Under the pieces are notes generated by a model that saw only the letters and a program-made list of their open reading frames with translations, had not been told where the DNA came from and made no database searches. Source: Cloeon dipterum (taxonomy: Eukaryota; Arthropoda; Insecta; Ephemeroptera; Baetidae). Taken from it: a DNA stretch of 64,000 nucleotides. The position numbers were made by a program, and so were the translations under genes. Below are positions 22,552-33,609 of the stretch, piece by piece. Position 1 is the first letter of the stretch, and each line of letters begins with the position of its first letter. The stretch spans positions 30,986,335-31,050,334 of the forward strand of contig NC_088788.1 in assembly GCF_949628265.1 (NCBI RefSeq). Reading direction: 5' to 3'.

Positions 22552-24516
22552 ATGGAGAGAATGTCGGGCGTACTTTCCAATTTCTGGCCTTGGAATAGGA
22601 ATACTAACGAGTCGGGCAGTGGAGAGAGCAGAGAAGAGCGCATTTCGCGGGTGATGAGGCCCTACGAAGCCCTCGTGGTCAGAGTGCAGAGCTTGCTCAT
22701 CTGGGAAAATCCGGTCATGAGTTGCATTTTCGTCGTTGGAGTCAATCTGCTTTTCTGGTGAGTGTTTTCTATCCGACTGTCGCCCTTGAACCAGACCTCG
22801 TGGACTAAGTTGGCTAATATAATTTATTGCGTCTAACTTTTCCTTGCAGGCTCGTGGTCACCCTGGATTTCAGGTTTTATTCACTCGCCAGCCTGATCAT
22901 GCTGTTTGTTTTCCTCTACAACCTTTGGTTCGAGCAAATTTGGCCCGAAATTAGAGTGCCCCCGAGGGAGGCTCCCGATACCGAAGGCTGGACTCCCCTC
23001 CACCCTGGGTGAGTGTGCTAGCCTTGAGCTGGCTTTTGCCAATTATTATTATTACCGACTTTGGATTTTTAATTGTCTACTCATGGCGTGGCTTGCAGAG
23101 TGCTGAGTGTTCCTGAAATCAGCCACCATGTTAACAGACTGCAGAGCTTTGCATCCACACTATACAATGGTGCGAAAAATATGCGACAGGAGCAACCCGG
23201 CCAGGTAACAATATTTTTTTTATTTTCTCTATAGTTTTGCAAATTTTAGCAATAAAGTCGTATTATTTATTGATAACTTCATTACACCACCTGTTCACCC
23301 TGATGGGCCCCAAGACGTAATAATTAATTTTACGACACACTTAAGTGATAGAATTTAGTCTTTTAGAGATAATATATGAGATTCAATGCAAGTAGTTGTT
23401 CAAATCTTGATAGAAAATTATTTTCAGTTTTGCATCACGGCCTCCGTTGCCTTGCTCTTCCTTCTGTTCGTTGGGAGGACCGTGTCAGGCGTTGTTCTGT
23501 CATACATTTCCCTGATGGCCGCCGTCCTTCTTCCTGGCGTTTGCCTACATCTCTTGCCCTCAAACACTTTGGACAGAGTAAGCGAGGTCAAGGAAAAACT
23601 TCTGGGCCTCAAGGCGATTTTGTTCTGCGATGAGAAAGGTAACACTTCTTCCAGCTTGTGGCAACAGTTAGATAATATTTACTGTACTTTTAATTGTATC
23701 TTATTTTTATCTTTGAACGAATAATAATTATTTTGTTTTCAAGTGGTTATTTGATCAGAAATAACAAAGTTATTATTTATAATATAATGATTTAGGCATT
23801 TCTACTGTATTAACGTGTATTCATATTTGTTACAGACACAACAATGACTGACTCAGACTCACTGGTGCCTGAAGTGAAACCAGAGGACATGTCGTTGTTT
23901 AACATCCACGCAGAGGAGGAGCGCAATGACGAGGATGAAGAAATTGCCAAACTTTATCCAGCCGAAGAAATTCTGGCCGTGCAGGAAAGCTGTGAGTTTC
24001 CCCGTTTTATTCTAGTTTCACAATGAGCCTGAAATAGCTGTTCTAGACTCCCAAGTGCACTCTCTGACTCCCTCCCTGAGCGCCATGCCGGCGCACGATG
24101 AGGAGAGCATGGACTGCGCAGACCTGCCAGTCGATCCTATTGATGAATCTCAAGATCTCTCGAGTCCTCCTGAGAACGTCACCGGTATCCGGTTCAGGTC
24201 GAAACACTTCAACAGAGACGACAGCTCAGACGATGACAGCTTCTCTAAAGGTCTCACCTTCACTGACACCTTGACTGCCGCGCCAATTCGCCCAGAGCCT
24301 CAAGAGGCTAACTTGGGGCCATTCGGCGAATTGATGCAGAGGGTTGCTGTGGAAAATGTAGCTAAGACTCTAGTGGAAGCGATGACTTCTGTCGCGCACA
24401 GTGTGGTATCTTCCGCAGCGCCTCAGACGAAGCCTTCTACTTCGGCGGCGGACAGTGACGACGAATTTGGAGACTTTGAAATCATCAACGGAGAGGATCT
24501 CCCTAAGTTCTCGTAA
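22552..24516 (+). CDS. RETREG: Reticulophagy regulator (RETREG/FAM134 family)
   Basis: ER membrane receptor for selective ER-phagy. Its reticulon-homology hairpins bend ER membrane, and a C-terminal LC3-interacting region (LIR) links it to Atg8 proteins. Exons 22552-22757, 22850-23008, 23099-23204, 23428-23638, 23836-23991 and 24047-24516 give 435 aa. There are two hydrophobic hairpins, about 55-95 (after RPYEALVVRVQSLLIWENP, typical of the family) and about 158-205. A long acidic disordered tail follows, ending in the LIR DDEFGDFEIING with core F423-E-I-I426. The start ATG is in a Kozak-like context (AGCCATGG). Mammals have three paralogues, and I cannot say whether this insect copy matches one of them specifically. 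Confidence 0.95.
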
Positions 24517-24526
24517 CCCCATTCAC

Positions 24527-24532
24527 AATAAA
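24527..24532 (+). terminator. Poly(A) signal of RETREG
   Basis: AATAAA only 10 nt after the stop codon. It may be used, giving a very short 3'UTR, or a later signal may serve. From here to 25275 I see no supported coding exon; the interval is the convergent 3' space of RETREG and TRMT10A. Confidence 0.4.
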
Positions 24533-25275
24533 ATTCTTCTGTTTACAGTTTACGAAAAATTAAACTTACAAAATATGTTCCTTTAAATGTGTGCTCCGAT
24601 AATTTCCTGTGCTCAAAAATTTTATTTTATCGGCGGTCCGAAGTATTTGGTCGAATAATTCTTAATCTAGAATCTACTTTGCTGTGCCGTTATTATGTAG
24701 ACTATACCTGATTTGTATTGTACCGCTGGATTGACCTAATTTATTATCTGCACTAATGACCAAACTATGCATTGATAAAATTTAAGAACAGCGTAGTAGC
24801 CATTGTGAAGATTAGTTATCAGATTAATTCTCTCTGTATTATGTTAAAATATTCGTTCTGAACCAGAGGCCTCTCTTTTTTTCATTGTACGCTTGAGTGA
24901 AGGGAGAGAGTAAAATCACTATAGTACAATTATTTTTGTCCACACTCATGAAATCTGATCGTGAAAGAAAATTAATGCTTAAATAAGTATTAGTCCAAAT
25001 TAAAAGTCGACTAGTCAATTGTATGTTCATACATTGAACAATTGGGAAACACTGTTCGCGCGGCTGGTTCTGCGCTTGACTCATGCTATCGCACCATTTC
25101 AAATTAAACTTACACTTTACAATGGTACACTTTTCACTCAAAGTTTAAGGAAACCTGCAAAAATTGTTTTTGTGATTTTAATATAGCTATTATATTATCA
25201 GCATATTAAACATGATTACTCAGATGTTGATGTGCTTTTGTCAATAAATTCGTAGTCATTGATAAAAGTTTGCCT

Positions 25276-25281
25276 TTTATT
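25276..25281 (-). terminator. TRMT10A: Poly(A) signal of TRMT10A
   Basis: Minus-strand AATAAA about 55 nt past the TRMT10A stop codon. Confidence 0.5.
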
Positions 25282-25336
25282 TAGAACAACATCTACCCCA
25301 AAAGGCACGTAATAGACACGAAAAAGTAACATTTCG

Positions 25337-26528
25337 TTAGCTGCTGTCCCCATTAGAAACACAGTCAGGGTTGTCCTTTGAAATATCATTTTTCTCTTCA
25401 ACGCCTTTCCTCTTTGGAATTATTTTCAAGAATGCGTCTTTCCATGAAGCACCGGCACTAACTTCAAGAAGGATTTCAAAAACTGTAAAGATTTAATTAT
25501 TAGGAGCGTTGCCCCAAAAGAAATAACATTACTTGCCATGATCGATTGTTAAAACTTTCCGACTTTTCATGTGCAAATACTCTCCGATTGGTAGCTGAGC
25601 ATGATTTATTCCATTCTGAACGGCTAGATTGTGACACAGACCCTACGACAAATATACATTATTACTGCGTAAGTTAAAAGTAAATCGCAGTTCTCTAAAT
25701 TTACTTTGTGCGCATTGTGGTCCACTAAACCTCCAATCACATACACCTTGTCTTCTTCTAACTTTTCCAAAACATTCTCTGATTCGCTGCTTAAATATAC
25801 AATCTTTTCTTTTGCAAACATCTCATTGTAACGTTTATCCGTTATCTTTACCTGCAATGTCAATTTGTCAATGAACATGAACACAAATCAAGATTAGGCA
25901 ATTAAACTAACATCCCAATTTTGGTAACCTTGATGCTTCTTCATCTCTGATAGCGATTCTCCTGAGAGACTTGTAAAATACAGTTGCATTGGGTTTTCAG
26001 CTCTTCGATTTAGACTGTATGTCCTCAGCAGCTGCTTGACGCATTTTTCAACCGACTTTTTGAAAGTGAGAATTTTCATTAGCACCTATTATAAAAGTCA
26101 CATCTACCAAGTTTGAAATTCGGAAAATTACCCTCTTGTCCATCTTGTCATCAAAGGACAAATCGACCACAACAGAAGTTTTACATTTACTTGAAGCCAT
26201 CGAATTATTTTTCAATTCTTTTCTCCTAGGCGGTCCTGCTACTCCATTCAATCGATCGACTTTTCTTTTCTCTTTAGCTGCTGCCTTTTCTTTTGCCCTG
26301 GATTATAGTGTATTATTTTTATATTTCAAATTCACTGCAAAAATAGAGAATGTACCTCTTCAAGAGTTTATTTTTCTCCCAATGTTCTCTCTTCTTTAAC
26401 TTTTTGAGCTGTGACTTGGACACAGGTTTTTCACCATGTTCCTCCGTGCTGCAACCTTCTTCAATTTTAGGTTTCTTAGGAAGATTTGGCTCAAGTTTTT
26501 CATCGCTGTTTAGGGCATTGCTCTCCAT
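25337..26528 (-). CDS. TRMT10A: tRNA (guanine-9-N1)-methyltransferase TRMT10A
   Basis: SPOUT-fold methyltransferase that makes m1G at position 9 of tRNA from S-adenosylmethionine. Exons 26528-26356, 26297-26132, 26085-25912, 25851-25705, 25642-25537 and 25482-25337 join in frame to 303 aa (human TRMT10A 339). The Lys/Glu-rich N-terminal helix ([16 protein letters not shown]) precedes the catalytic domain. Family signatures are [25 protein letters not shown], the knot/SAM loop [34 protein letters not shown] and the closing IPKRKG. The conserved Asp in GGLVDHN is present. The fifth intron has a GC donor (ATG|GCAAGT at 25536), required by the reading frame. It belongs to the nuclear/cytosolic branch rather than mitochondrial TRMT10C, judging by length and the absence of a presequence. 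It is divergent from RacGAP across about 1 kb. Confidence 0.96.
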
Positions 26529-26971
26529 CTGTGGATTTTATCTGAAAGAAAAATCAACATATGTATTATATGTGAAATAATTTAAGGTGCCCTGTTCTGA
26601 GTATTATTATTAAATAAAAGACATAATAATAATAGAAACATATGTATATACATAAACACTGAAGTATCTATTTATCTACCCACATCTTTATTTTAATAAA
26701 AAGAAAAAAATGAAAGCAATGAAGGATTAATCACGAACCTACTCTCCAAGCGTTTAACAAAATGCAAAACCTAATTCCATAAATATAAAAATAAAACACA
26801 CATAAACATAAAACAATAATCTCAAATCTGATCCAAACCAAGAACCAAAACGTGGTGTTTGTTTTGTTTTGTTCTTCGCAGTCTGGGGTCTGGGCTGGTC
26901 GTAGGCAGTCAGAGCTTTAAGCATTAGGATTGTTTCCATTGGCTGATGTACATCACGTGGTCAGCGCGGTT
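26529..26971. other. TRMT10A upstream DNA
   Basis: AT-rich DNA between TRMT10A and the RacGAP promoter. It contains no exon I can support. Confidence 0.5.
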
Positions 26972-27025
26972 ATTGGTAGTGTTTGAACTTATCCGTTAAA
27001 AACGGGCGCGCTGTTGAAGTTTGAA
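26972..27025 (+). promoter_or_regulatory. tum: RacGAP promoter: CCAAT, CHR, MYB and E2F-like sites
   Basis: In 54 bp lie ATTGG (inverted CCAAT, 26972-26976), TTTGAA (CHR, 26982-26987), CCGTTA (inverted MYB site, 26993-26998), GGGCGCGC (E2F/CDE-like, 27004-27011) and a second TTTGAA (27020-27025). This combination is known from late cell-cycle genes bound by MuvB/MYB/E2F complexes and fits a cytokinesis gene downstream. Confidence 0.55.
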
Positions 27026-27102
27026 TGAGCGGGTGAGCTCTCTGCTGCATTGTTTGAGAAATTCTTCGCAAAATTGCGATTTAATTTGGAAATCAGAACA
27101 AG
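27026..27102 (+). other. tum: RacGAP non-coding first exon (approximate)
   Basis: A donor (CAAG|GTATGC) at 27103 ends a short probable 5'UTR exon. Its intron ends with CAG at 27484, and the second exon carries the ATG at 27504. The transcription start is approximate. Confidence 0.5.
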
Positions 27103-27503
27103 GTATGCTTATTATTCATCAAAATATATGCATGAACTATTTATCTATCGTTGCGATTTAGTTTTATCTTGTTTCCTCCAGTTTCACTCTTAATTTTCCG
27201 CAAACACATGTTTGGAATTTGACCGTTTGCGTTTGATGAACAGGACCACACCTTGGATGAGTTAAAGTTTGTGCTGTACGAAAGAATGTAGATAATTTTA
27301 TTGGTCATCAATGGTTGCTTTGTACATATCATACATTGATCATTGCCCTGTTATTTAATCAATTATTCATCTTTTTTACTCTTTGATAAACTTGGTTTTT
27401 AATACAAATAGATACATACATAATGTGTACATATTTCATACATAGTACATTGATAGATTGATTCATCATTTTATCTTTTCTCAGCAAGTGCACAACTTCC
27501 AAA

Positions 27504-30203
27504 ATGGTGCTGTCAACTGTAGCTCAGTTTGACGAAATGTGCCGACTGGGTGCATGTCTCTCAGAAGGCGTTGAAGAAGGTCTGTACTCTTCAATTTGTG
27601 ACATTATTTTTCTAATGGCAGTCTTTTAGATTTTCTTACTTTCGCTACAAACCAAGAGGATTGCAGAAAACAGTGGTTGCAAGCTGTTTTTGAGTGCCAG
27701 AGACTGCAGGAGAAGCTTGCTGACAGCAATCATGCGTTGACAGAAATGGAAAACAAGCTGGAACATGCGAGAAATTTGTTGGACCAGGAGAAAAGACAGA
27801 GGAGGAAAATTGAGCATGAGAGAGACTCTTTGGTACTTCTGAGAGAGATTAATGATTTAAACTGCAGGCTAAAGTGGAATGTTAATTTACAGGACAAACA
27901 AATTTCGCTTGTTCGTGAAATGCTGGAAAACAACAAAGTGAATGACGAAACCCGAGAAAAGTTGGCATTCCTGGGAAACATATCCACAAATATTCATAGA
28001 GAAAGTGAGGTTCGAAACATCCCATTACAAGTGATCAACGAACTGGAGACGACTGGTAATAACTCCACTACCTTCGTCCATGATAAAATTAATATTGTTA
28101 TGTTCAAGGTTCAATACTATCTGAGCTGGGATATTCTCAATCTGATGATGACCTGGAGGTGTCTGTCCTTCGCAATGGCAAGTCAAGGCGTCGATCTTCC
28201 CGGCCTTGTCTTCCTGATGACGCTGCCTTTGTGCAGCCCAAACGCAGAAGGTCCAGCAAGACTAGAAAGTCAATTGAGGTTTGACTCAAACTCTGCATGT
28301 GATCGAGTTCATTTCTGATTTCTTGCTTTTATTGACCCAGATGGACATCTCTGGGGGGCACCTGATCGCCACAACCACAGTCACTGTGACACCTCAAGCC
28401 CAAGTGAAGGCGAGCTCTCAGCTTGAGGCCATTCCCTCCAGGCAGAAGAACTTTGCGCCTTCTGCACCGCCGTTGAACGATTCAACCTCGCCAGTTTCCG
28501 CAGAAGACTCGTTCTGGAAGAAAGCAGGCCCGAGCAACGTCTTCGGCCCTGGTGGAGACGGAATTGATCAGCCGGCCATCATTGGCCTGCCTTCGACTCT
28601 GGGACGCATGAACTCGCGCAACCATGTCTTCTGCGCCAAGAATGTGCTCATGCCAGAGATGTGTGGACCGTGCGGAAAGAAGATCAAGTTCGCTGCTAAG
28701 GTCCTGAGGTGCGTCGATTGCAGGGCAATTTGCCACCCTGAGTGTAAGAATGATGTGCCGCTGCCTTGCGTTCCCATGGGCCTCACTCCCATGAAGAAAA
28801 TGGTATTGCAGAAAAACCTTTCAGTTTGGAATTGTTAATGAGAATGGCCTATTAAAGGGATGCGTTGCTGACTACACCAGCATGACTCCTCCAATGGTGC
28901 CTGCAATTGTGGTGCATTGCATCCAGGAAGTGGAGAAAAGAGGGTCCACTGAGATAGGCATTTACCGAGTGCCAGGGTCTGAGAAAGAAGTGAAAGCTCT
29001 CAAGGTAATAGCTCGCTTGACTATCCAAATCTGCATTTAGAGTCTTGTAGGCCGCTTTTATTCTTTGCTTGCGCTTACATTACAATATTTTATTAATTGT
29101 TGTGTATTCTCCATCTATTATTCTATGACTTGTTACAATTATTATAATTAAAGATCCTCACGCTCCTCTTGGACGTAAATATTCAAAAACCCACGGAGGT
29201 CTATAGAGTTATGGCCCTCTTAAGGCATGCAATTTAGTCTACTCTGTCACCATTATTTATATTCCAAATTTTGGTGGACGCATTTTCCAGCATGCTTTTT
29301 ACTAGGTTAAAGTTTTAAGATGCCTTGTTTGTTTCCTGCAAGTGATTTTTTTATTTTGTTTTCCTCCAAACTTCTACTTCGTTAAAAAATAACCTCCTTT
29401 AAAATATTTTTTGATTTGTTTAGGAGCGCTTCTTGAAAGGCAAAGGTGCACCAGACATCAGCCAGACTGACATCCACACCATCTGTGGAGCCCTGAAGGA
29501 ATTCCTTCGTTCGCTTAAGGAGCCGCTCATTACCCAGAGCCAGTGGAAGGACTTCACCCGGGCTTGTGAGCACCGTGACGCTGCTGAGGTCACTGCAGCG
29601 CTCTACACAGCAATCGCAGAGTTGCCGAGACCTAATAGAGACACCCTGGCCTATTTGATCATGCACCTGCAGAGGGTCGACGGATGGAAGGAGTGCAAGA
29701 TGTCTATCGACAACCTGGCGAAGGTCTTTGGCCCCACCATAGTTGGCTACTCCGCTGACGACATGGATGCCATGAGAATGGTCACTGAGACCAGGATGCA
29801 GCAAAATGTAATTATCGCACAACTCTTCTGTTGAAAAGAAAATAATTATTCATTTTATATCGATTGCAGGTGATGAGTGCCCTCCTCAAAATTCCCTCTG
29901 ATTACTGGGCCAATTTCCTTAACAAGGAGTCAGACCAGCTGTCTACACCAAAGGCTTTGTATTCGACCCCTTCATCTGCCTCTCTGCGTAGACAGTCCTC
30001 CATCAACAAGCCAGGCTTTTTTACCAACACGCCACGATCGGCTAGGTAAATTACTCATTCATATTGGCCAACAAGTATAATTACGGTCGAATCGTATTGG
30101 CAACTTAAGAATTTGAAGTGTCATTATTTAATAAAACACTTTTTCTTGCAGAATGCTTCTGGGCAAGAAGGACAAGTTTTTCTCCACCCCTGACAAGTTC
30201 TAG
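27504..30203 (+). CDS. tum: Rac GTPase-activating protein 1 (MgcRacGAP/Tumbleweed)
   Basis: Centralspindlin subunit. It pairs with kinesin-6 at the spindle midzone, recruits the RhoGEF Ect2/Pebble and drives cytokinesis. Exons 27504-27579, 27630-28055, 28109-28278, 28341-28802, 28858-29004, 29424-29807, 29870-30045 and 30152-30203 join to 630 aa, matching human (632) and fly (625). Coiled coil about 45-150 (LQEKLADSNHALTEMENKLE); the conserved TGSILSELGYSQSDDDLE block; a C1 zinc domain about 317-367 (RNHVF, then Cys/His ligands ending HPECKNDVPLPC); and a RhoGAP domain about 379-560 with arginine finger R415 in GIYRVPG and LAKVFGPTIVG. The C-terminal tail contains STPSSASLRR-type basic phosphosites. 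The ATG context is AAAATGG. Introns are 50-62 nt apart from the 419-nt one within the RhoGAP region and one of 106 nt. Confidence 0.97.
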
Positions 30204-30400
30204 GAAAGTGGTATGACAGACATGTGTCAACTTTTCTGTGTATTTGTATATTTTTACATTTAATAGTTCTTAAATGTAAGCTCTTATATTAGAAAAATCT
30301 GTACTTTTAAGTGATGGGCCTTCAACAGCGGTAAATCGTATGATTATTTGTGACTAACCAAATATTATGAAGATAAAATACCTATACTCATAACGAACCA

Positions 30401-30406
30401 ATAAAA
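30401..30406 (+). terminator. tum: Poly(A) signal of RacGAP
   Basis: AATAAA about 200 nt after the RacGAP stop, in AT-rich 3'UTR. Confidence 0.6.
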
Positions 30407-32053
30407 ATCTGCACATACATGTATATTATAAGTTCTTTGCTTGCATTCAAACTTAAAAATCATAATCTGCTCTCACTCCATTACACCGTTGAGTCATGAA
30501 CTGAACACCTTCAACAACCTGAGACGAAATTAATGTGGTGTAGAAACGGTAATTTTTCACGGCGCCACGTTAGTCTGTGTCAAGGACAGGAAAATTGAAT
30601 GCATTAGAGGGAGCAGGCGCTTTTCGTTAATGGTCCGGTGGCGAGTCAGGTGTCAAATTGCCAGGAGTGCCGGCCGCGCGACTGCGAGGGCGGCTGCGCA
30701 CGGGCGCGGAGGGTCGGCCGTGGCCTCTGCGCGCGCGATCAATAGCGCTGGCGAAATGGGGAGCAGTTTGCGTCACGTGGTCCAGGGCAGAGAGACGATA
30801 GAGAGAGCGCAGAGAACGGCCATTGACTGCCTCGCTCATGCACGCTGCACCACTTGCAGTCAATGACAGACGCGCATAGCACTAATTTGCTCAGACTACA
30901 CCACACAAATCCCTCTCGCCCACGCCTTTGTGCTCTTTCGTAGTCTGCGTCTTGAGAAAAAGATGCACTCGAAGCAGCCTTGCCTTTTTCTTATTTTACT
31001 CAGCGGTTCGCCAGCAAAGAAGACGTGTTGTCTGACCCTGCTCCGCGCGGGAAGAAACAGATTTATCGAAATCCATTATTCGCCTTGCTTAGGGGAGGAA
31101 ATGAATCGATTATTTCCTGCTTTGAGCATTTCCGGAATCGCCCCTCGGATTAACTTATTTCACGAAGGCGTGTTAAATACTTTTGGGTTTTTAGGATCGA
31201 GTAAGCACGCCGATAACAATATGAATGAGAAGTTATATTTATTTTGCTGATTCCAAGCGTGGTACCGTGCATGAAAGTGCCGCAAGGGAAATGCAAATTT
31301 TATCGCATTCTGCTTATCGCCCCCTGCCGTCTCAATAGTAGGCAACCCGAGGAATTTTCAATTCAAGCAGGTTGCATAATATTGCCCGCCGGTGGGGATT
31401 GCGCGCGCTATGCGATGCTGGTAGCGTGGAAAGAGATGAGATAGTACGTGCAGATATTATATTTTATTTCTTGCCCGATTCATTTTTTTTGTATTTTTCC
31501 CTCTCGAGCGAGTTCGCGAGACGGCTGATTAATCTTCTCGCGGTGCGTGCGTGAATTGTTGTTCTTGTGCCAGTAAATTAACTTTATGTACTCTCCTTCC
31601 TGTTTTTTCACCGAGATCAGTTTTCCTTTTTCGCTTAGCTTTTCATAAACATGGCAGAGAGTCGTAAACTATTATATCCTTGCTCTCGTCTCGGTCGTAA
31701 ACTTATAATAGCTCCATGTAAAGATATGCATCCACATTGAGAACGTGTAAAAATTGTACTTTCAAAGCTGTTCAATATGCCTCAAATCGGCATGCTGACC
31801 CACCATGCATTCGCTCCGGAAGTAAGTGTGCTGACTATAGTAAGATTAAATCCTTAAAGTCGACAAACAGCTTTGAAAATGTTGGGAGTACTGTCGTGAA
31901 TATATGTTTTGTGAGATGTGCCCACCTTATCATTATTTTCAAACACTTCAGATTTATCTTAAACCTTTCCAAACCCAAAATAGATTTGGTTACAAGAGAG
32001 TAAAATAGTCTTCTTACACCCGGAAAGAAATGGGATATCCGAGGATATCTGCG

Positions 32054-32062
32054 TATATAAAA
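32054..32062 (+). promoter_or_regulatory. TATA-like box before repeat copy A
   Basis: TATATAAAA, followed by GG, lies about 38 bp upstream of the start of dispersed repeat copy A. It could be the element's own promoter. No transcript is implied by anything else here. Confidence 0.25.
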
Positions 32063-32091
32063 GGACTTACGAAAAAGCCCGTTGGCTCGCA

Positions 32092-32410
32092 TTGTTAAGG
32101 CACTCTCAGGAGTGTCAAAGCAACGGGAGGTATTTGAGCAGTTCGGAGATCTAATACTGGCTACCCAATGTCAGAGATGGCAAAAAGTGGTTAGTTTAGT
32201 GACTCGAAATGCTCAAATTGCTCAACGGGCTGGGAGGCGCACCGGCGCCGACTCGCTACTTGCTGGTTTGCACCTTTCCAGCATGCGTGATTTGGATTCA
32301 CGGGACGAATGTCTAGCGTTTCAATGCAGTCCTCGGTGTGGAGGCAAGTGGCCCTTGAGTGGGCTGGGTCCCTGTGCGGCTTGGTGCGCCCATGTTATCC
32401 GTTCGCGGTG
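32092..32410 (+). repeat. Dispersed repeat, copy A
   Basis: About 320 bp similar along its length to 38745-38970. Shared anchors in the same order are TTGTTAAGG, CAATG..AGATGGCAAAA, AAATGCTCAAAT, GGCGCCGACTCGC, ACTTGCTGGTTT, GCGTTT, CCTC.GTG.GG.AGGC and CATGTTATCCG. Copy A is longer and has a 120-codon open frame (32082-32444, non-ATG start) that I do not recognise. It is probably a decayed transposable-element fragment of unknown class. Confidence 0.7.
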
Positions 32411-33240
32411 TTATTGGGACCCCGGGTTTCAGCATTCGTGCTAGTGCAGTGCACGCCCTTCCCGGTCCGAGGACAGGGATAAAAAGAGCAAAATTTGTAT
32501 CTTTTAGTCATCCTGATATTCTTTGAATCTCTCGTAGGATATCTAATTTCTTGGTTGGCGTTTTTGAAAATATTCATTTATTCCTCATAGCAAATCCCAG
32601 CAGGAGTGCAACGGTGCCCACAATTTTTACAGATACACAAAATATGACTACTCTGCAACATAATGGGTAACAGATAACAGACGAGAGTATGCCAAACACG
32701 AAAGCACGGCAGAAAATTTCAATTTGTTTGCCGGCGCCGCGTGGGATTAAAACTACAAACGTGTGGACGCAGCGAATCTCCCGTGCGCTCGGTGATTTGC
32801 TGTTTGATATACGGCAACTTACAGCATCAAAAGGTTTGGGGGACGAAATGAATTAAATTTGCGGCCCAGCGTGCCGCAAGAGTAGAAGAATGAAGAAAAA
32901 CGCGCTGCTCGAGTGACCAGACCGCGTCCACCACTTAAGATAGCTTAAATTAAAATAGCCACTCCCTAATTGTAAAAGCAAAAGGCCCCATTCATCGGCT
33001 CGGGCCCAAGATTTCCTCGATTGCTCGTCATCGGTGGATCGAGCGGCGCCTGCGTGCGTGCCTATCAAAATGATATAAAACAACAAGGGGAGCGGTGCAA
33101 GCAGCAAGGGTGCAGACCCGAGAGCGAGCAGGGGTGGTGGGGTAAGCAGCGAATTACGTCACACTTCCCCTGCCAGCCAGCGACCCCTCTACTTTTTTAT
33201 TCTGACGGAACCCTTGGCTGGGTGTCGGTCGGTCGGCCCG

Positions 33241-33609
33241 AGGTGCGCTCGCTCGCAGTGTCAAACAAGAAGTGGCGCGGCGCAAGGCCCGAAATTTATT
33301 GCAATTCGGTGGGTGCCCCCCGTGATGTGTGCAGCCACTGCTGACGGACGCGCGGCAGTGCCTAGTGCTTCTGTGTGCCTCGTCGCTCGCGTTTGATTGA
33401 TTTGACCGGCCGCGGCTGCCGAGTGTCCGAGGCGCGCGGGCAGGATTCTTCTCTTGTTGTTGCTTCGCCGCGCCGAGATGCGCTGATCAGCCGCACGCAG
33501 GAGAAGGAACCGCACCTACTCACTCGATCGCTGCACGCCTGCCTGCCTGCCTGAGGATTTTTGTCGCAGCGTCGTTCATCAAAGGCTTTTGGACTGTTTG
33601 CGCAAAAAG
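33241..33609 (+). other. Probable non-coding first exon of a long plus-strand gene
   Basis: A GC-rich, CpG-rich segment ends in AAAAAG and a strong donor (GTAAGC) at 33610. It contains no long ORF in the sense direction, only short out-of-frame ATGs, as expected for a 5'UTR exon. A TATAAA lies further upstream near 33073. The transcription start is not resolved. No matching downstream exon is seen before 53.9 kb. Confidence 0.4.

Larger units (their letters stand above)
30407..33240. other. Intergenic DNA with a CpG-rich block
   Basis: A GC- and CpG-rich block (about 30620-30850) is open in opposing frames on both strands, which reflects composition rather than coding. AT-rich DNA follows. 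It contains one dispersed-repeat copy (from 32092) and an octamer at 31291. No coding exon is supported. Confidence 0.55.

Noticed and set aside
24839..25141. 100-codon minus-strand ORF between RETREG and TRMT10A
   Set aside because: No domain, no splice context and AT-rich composition; it most likely lies in RETREG 3' flanking DNA.
28056..28108. Unspliced continuation of the RacGAP coiled-coil exon
   Set aside because: Splicing out these 53 nt restores the family-conserved TGSILSEL block; reading through produces an unrelated frame.
30627..30866. Open frames on both strands in a GC-rich block
   Set aside because: Overlapping opposite-strand ORFs with Arg/Ala-rich content are typical of GC-rich non-coding DNA, and there is no splice or domain support.
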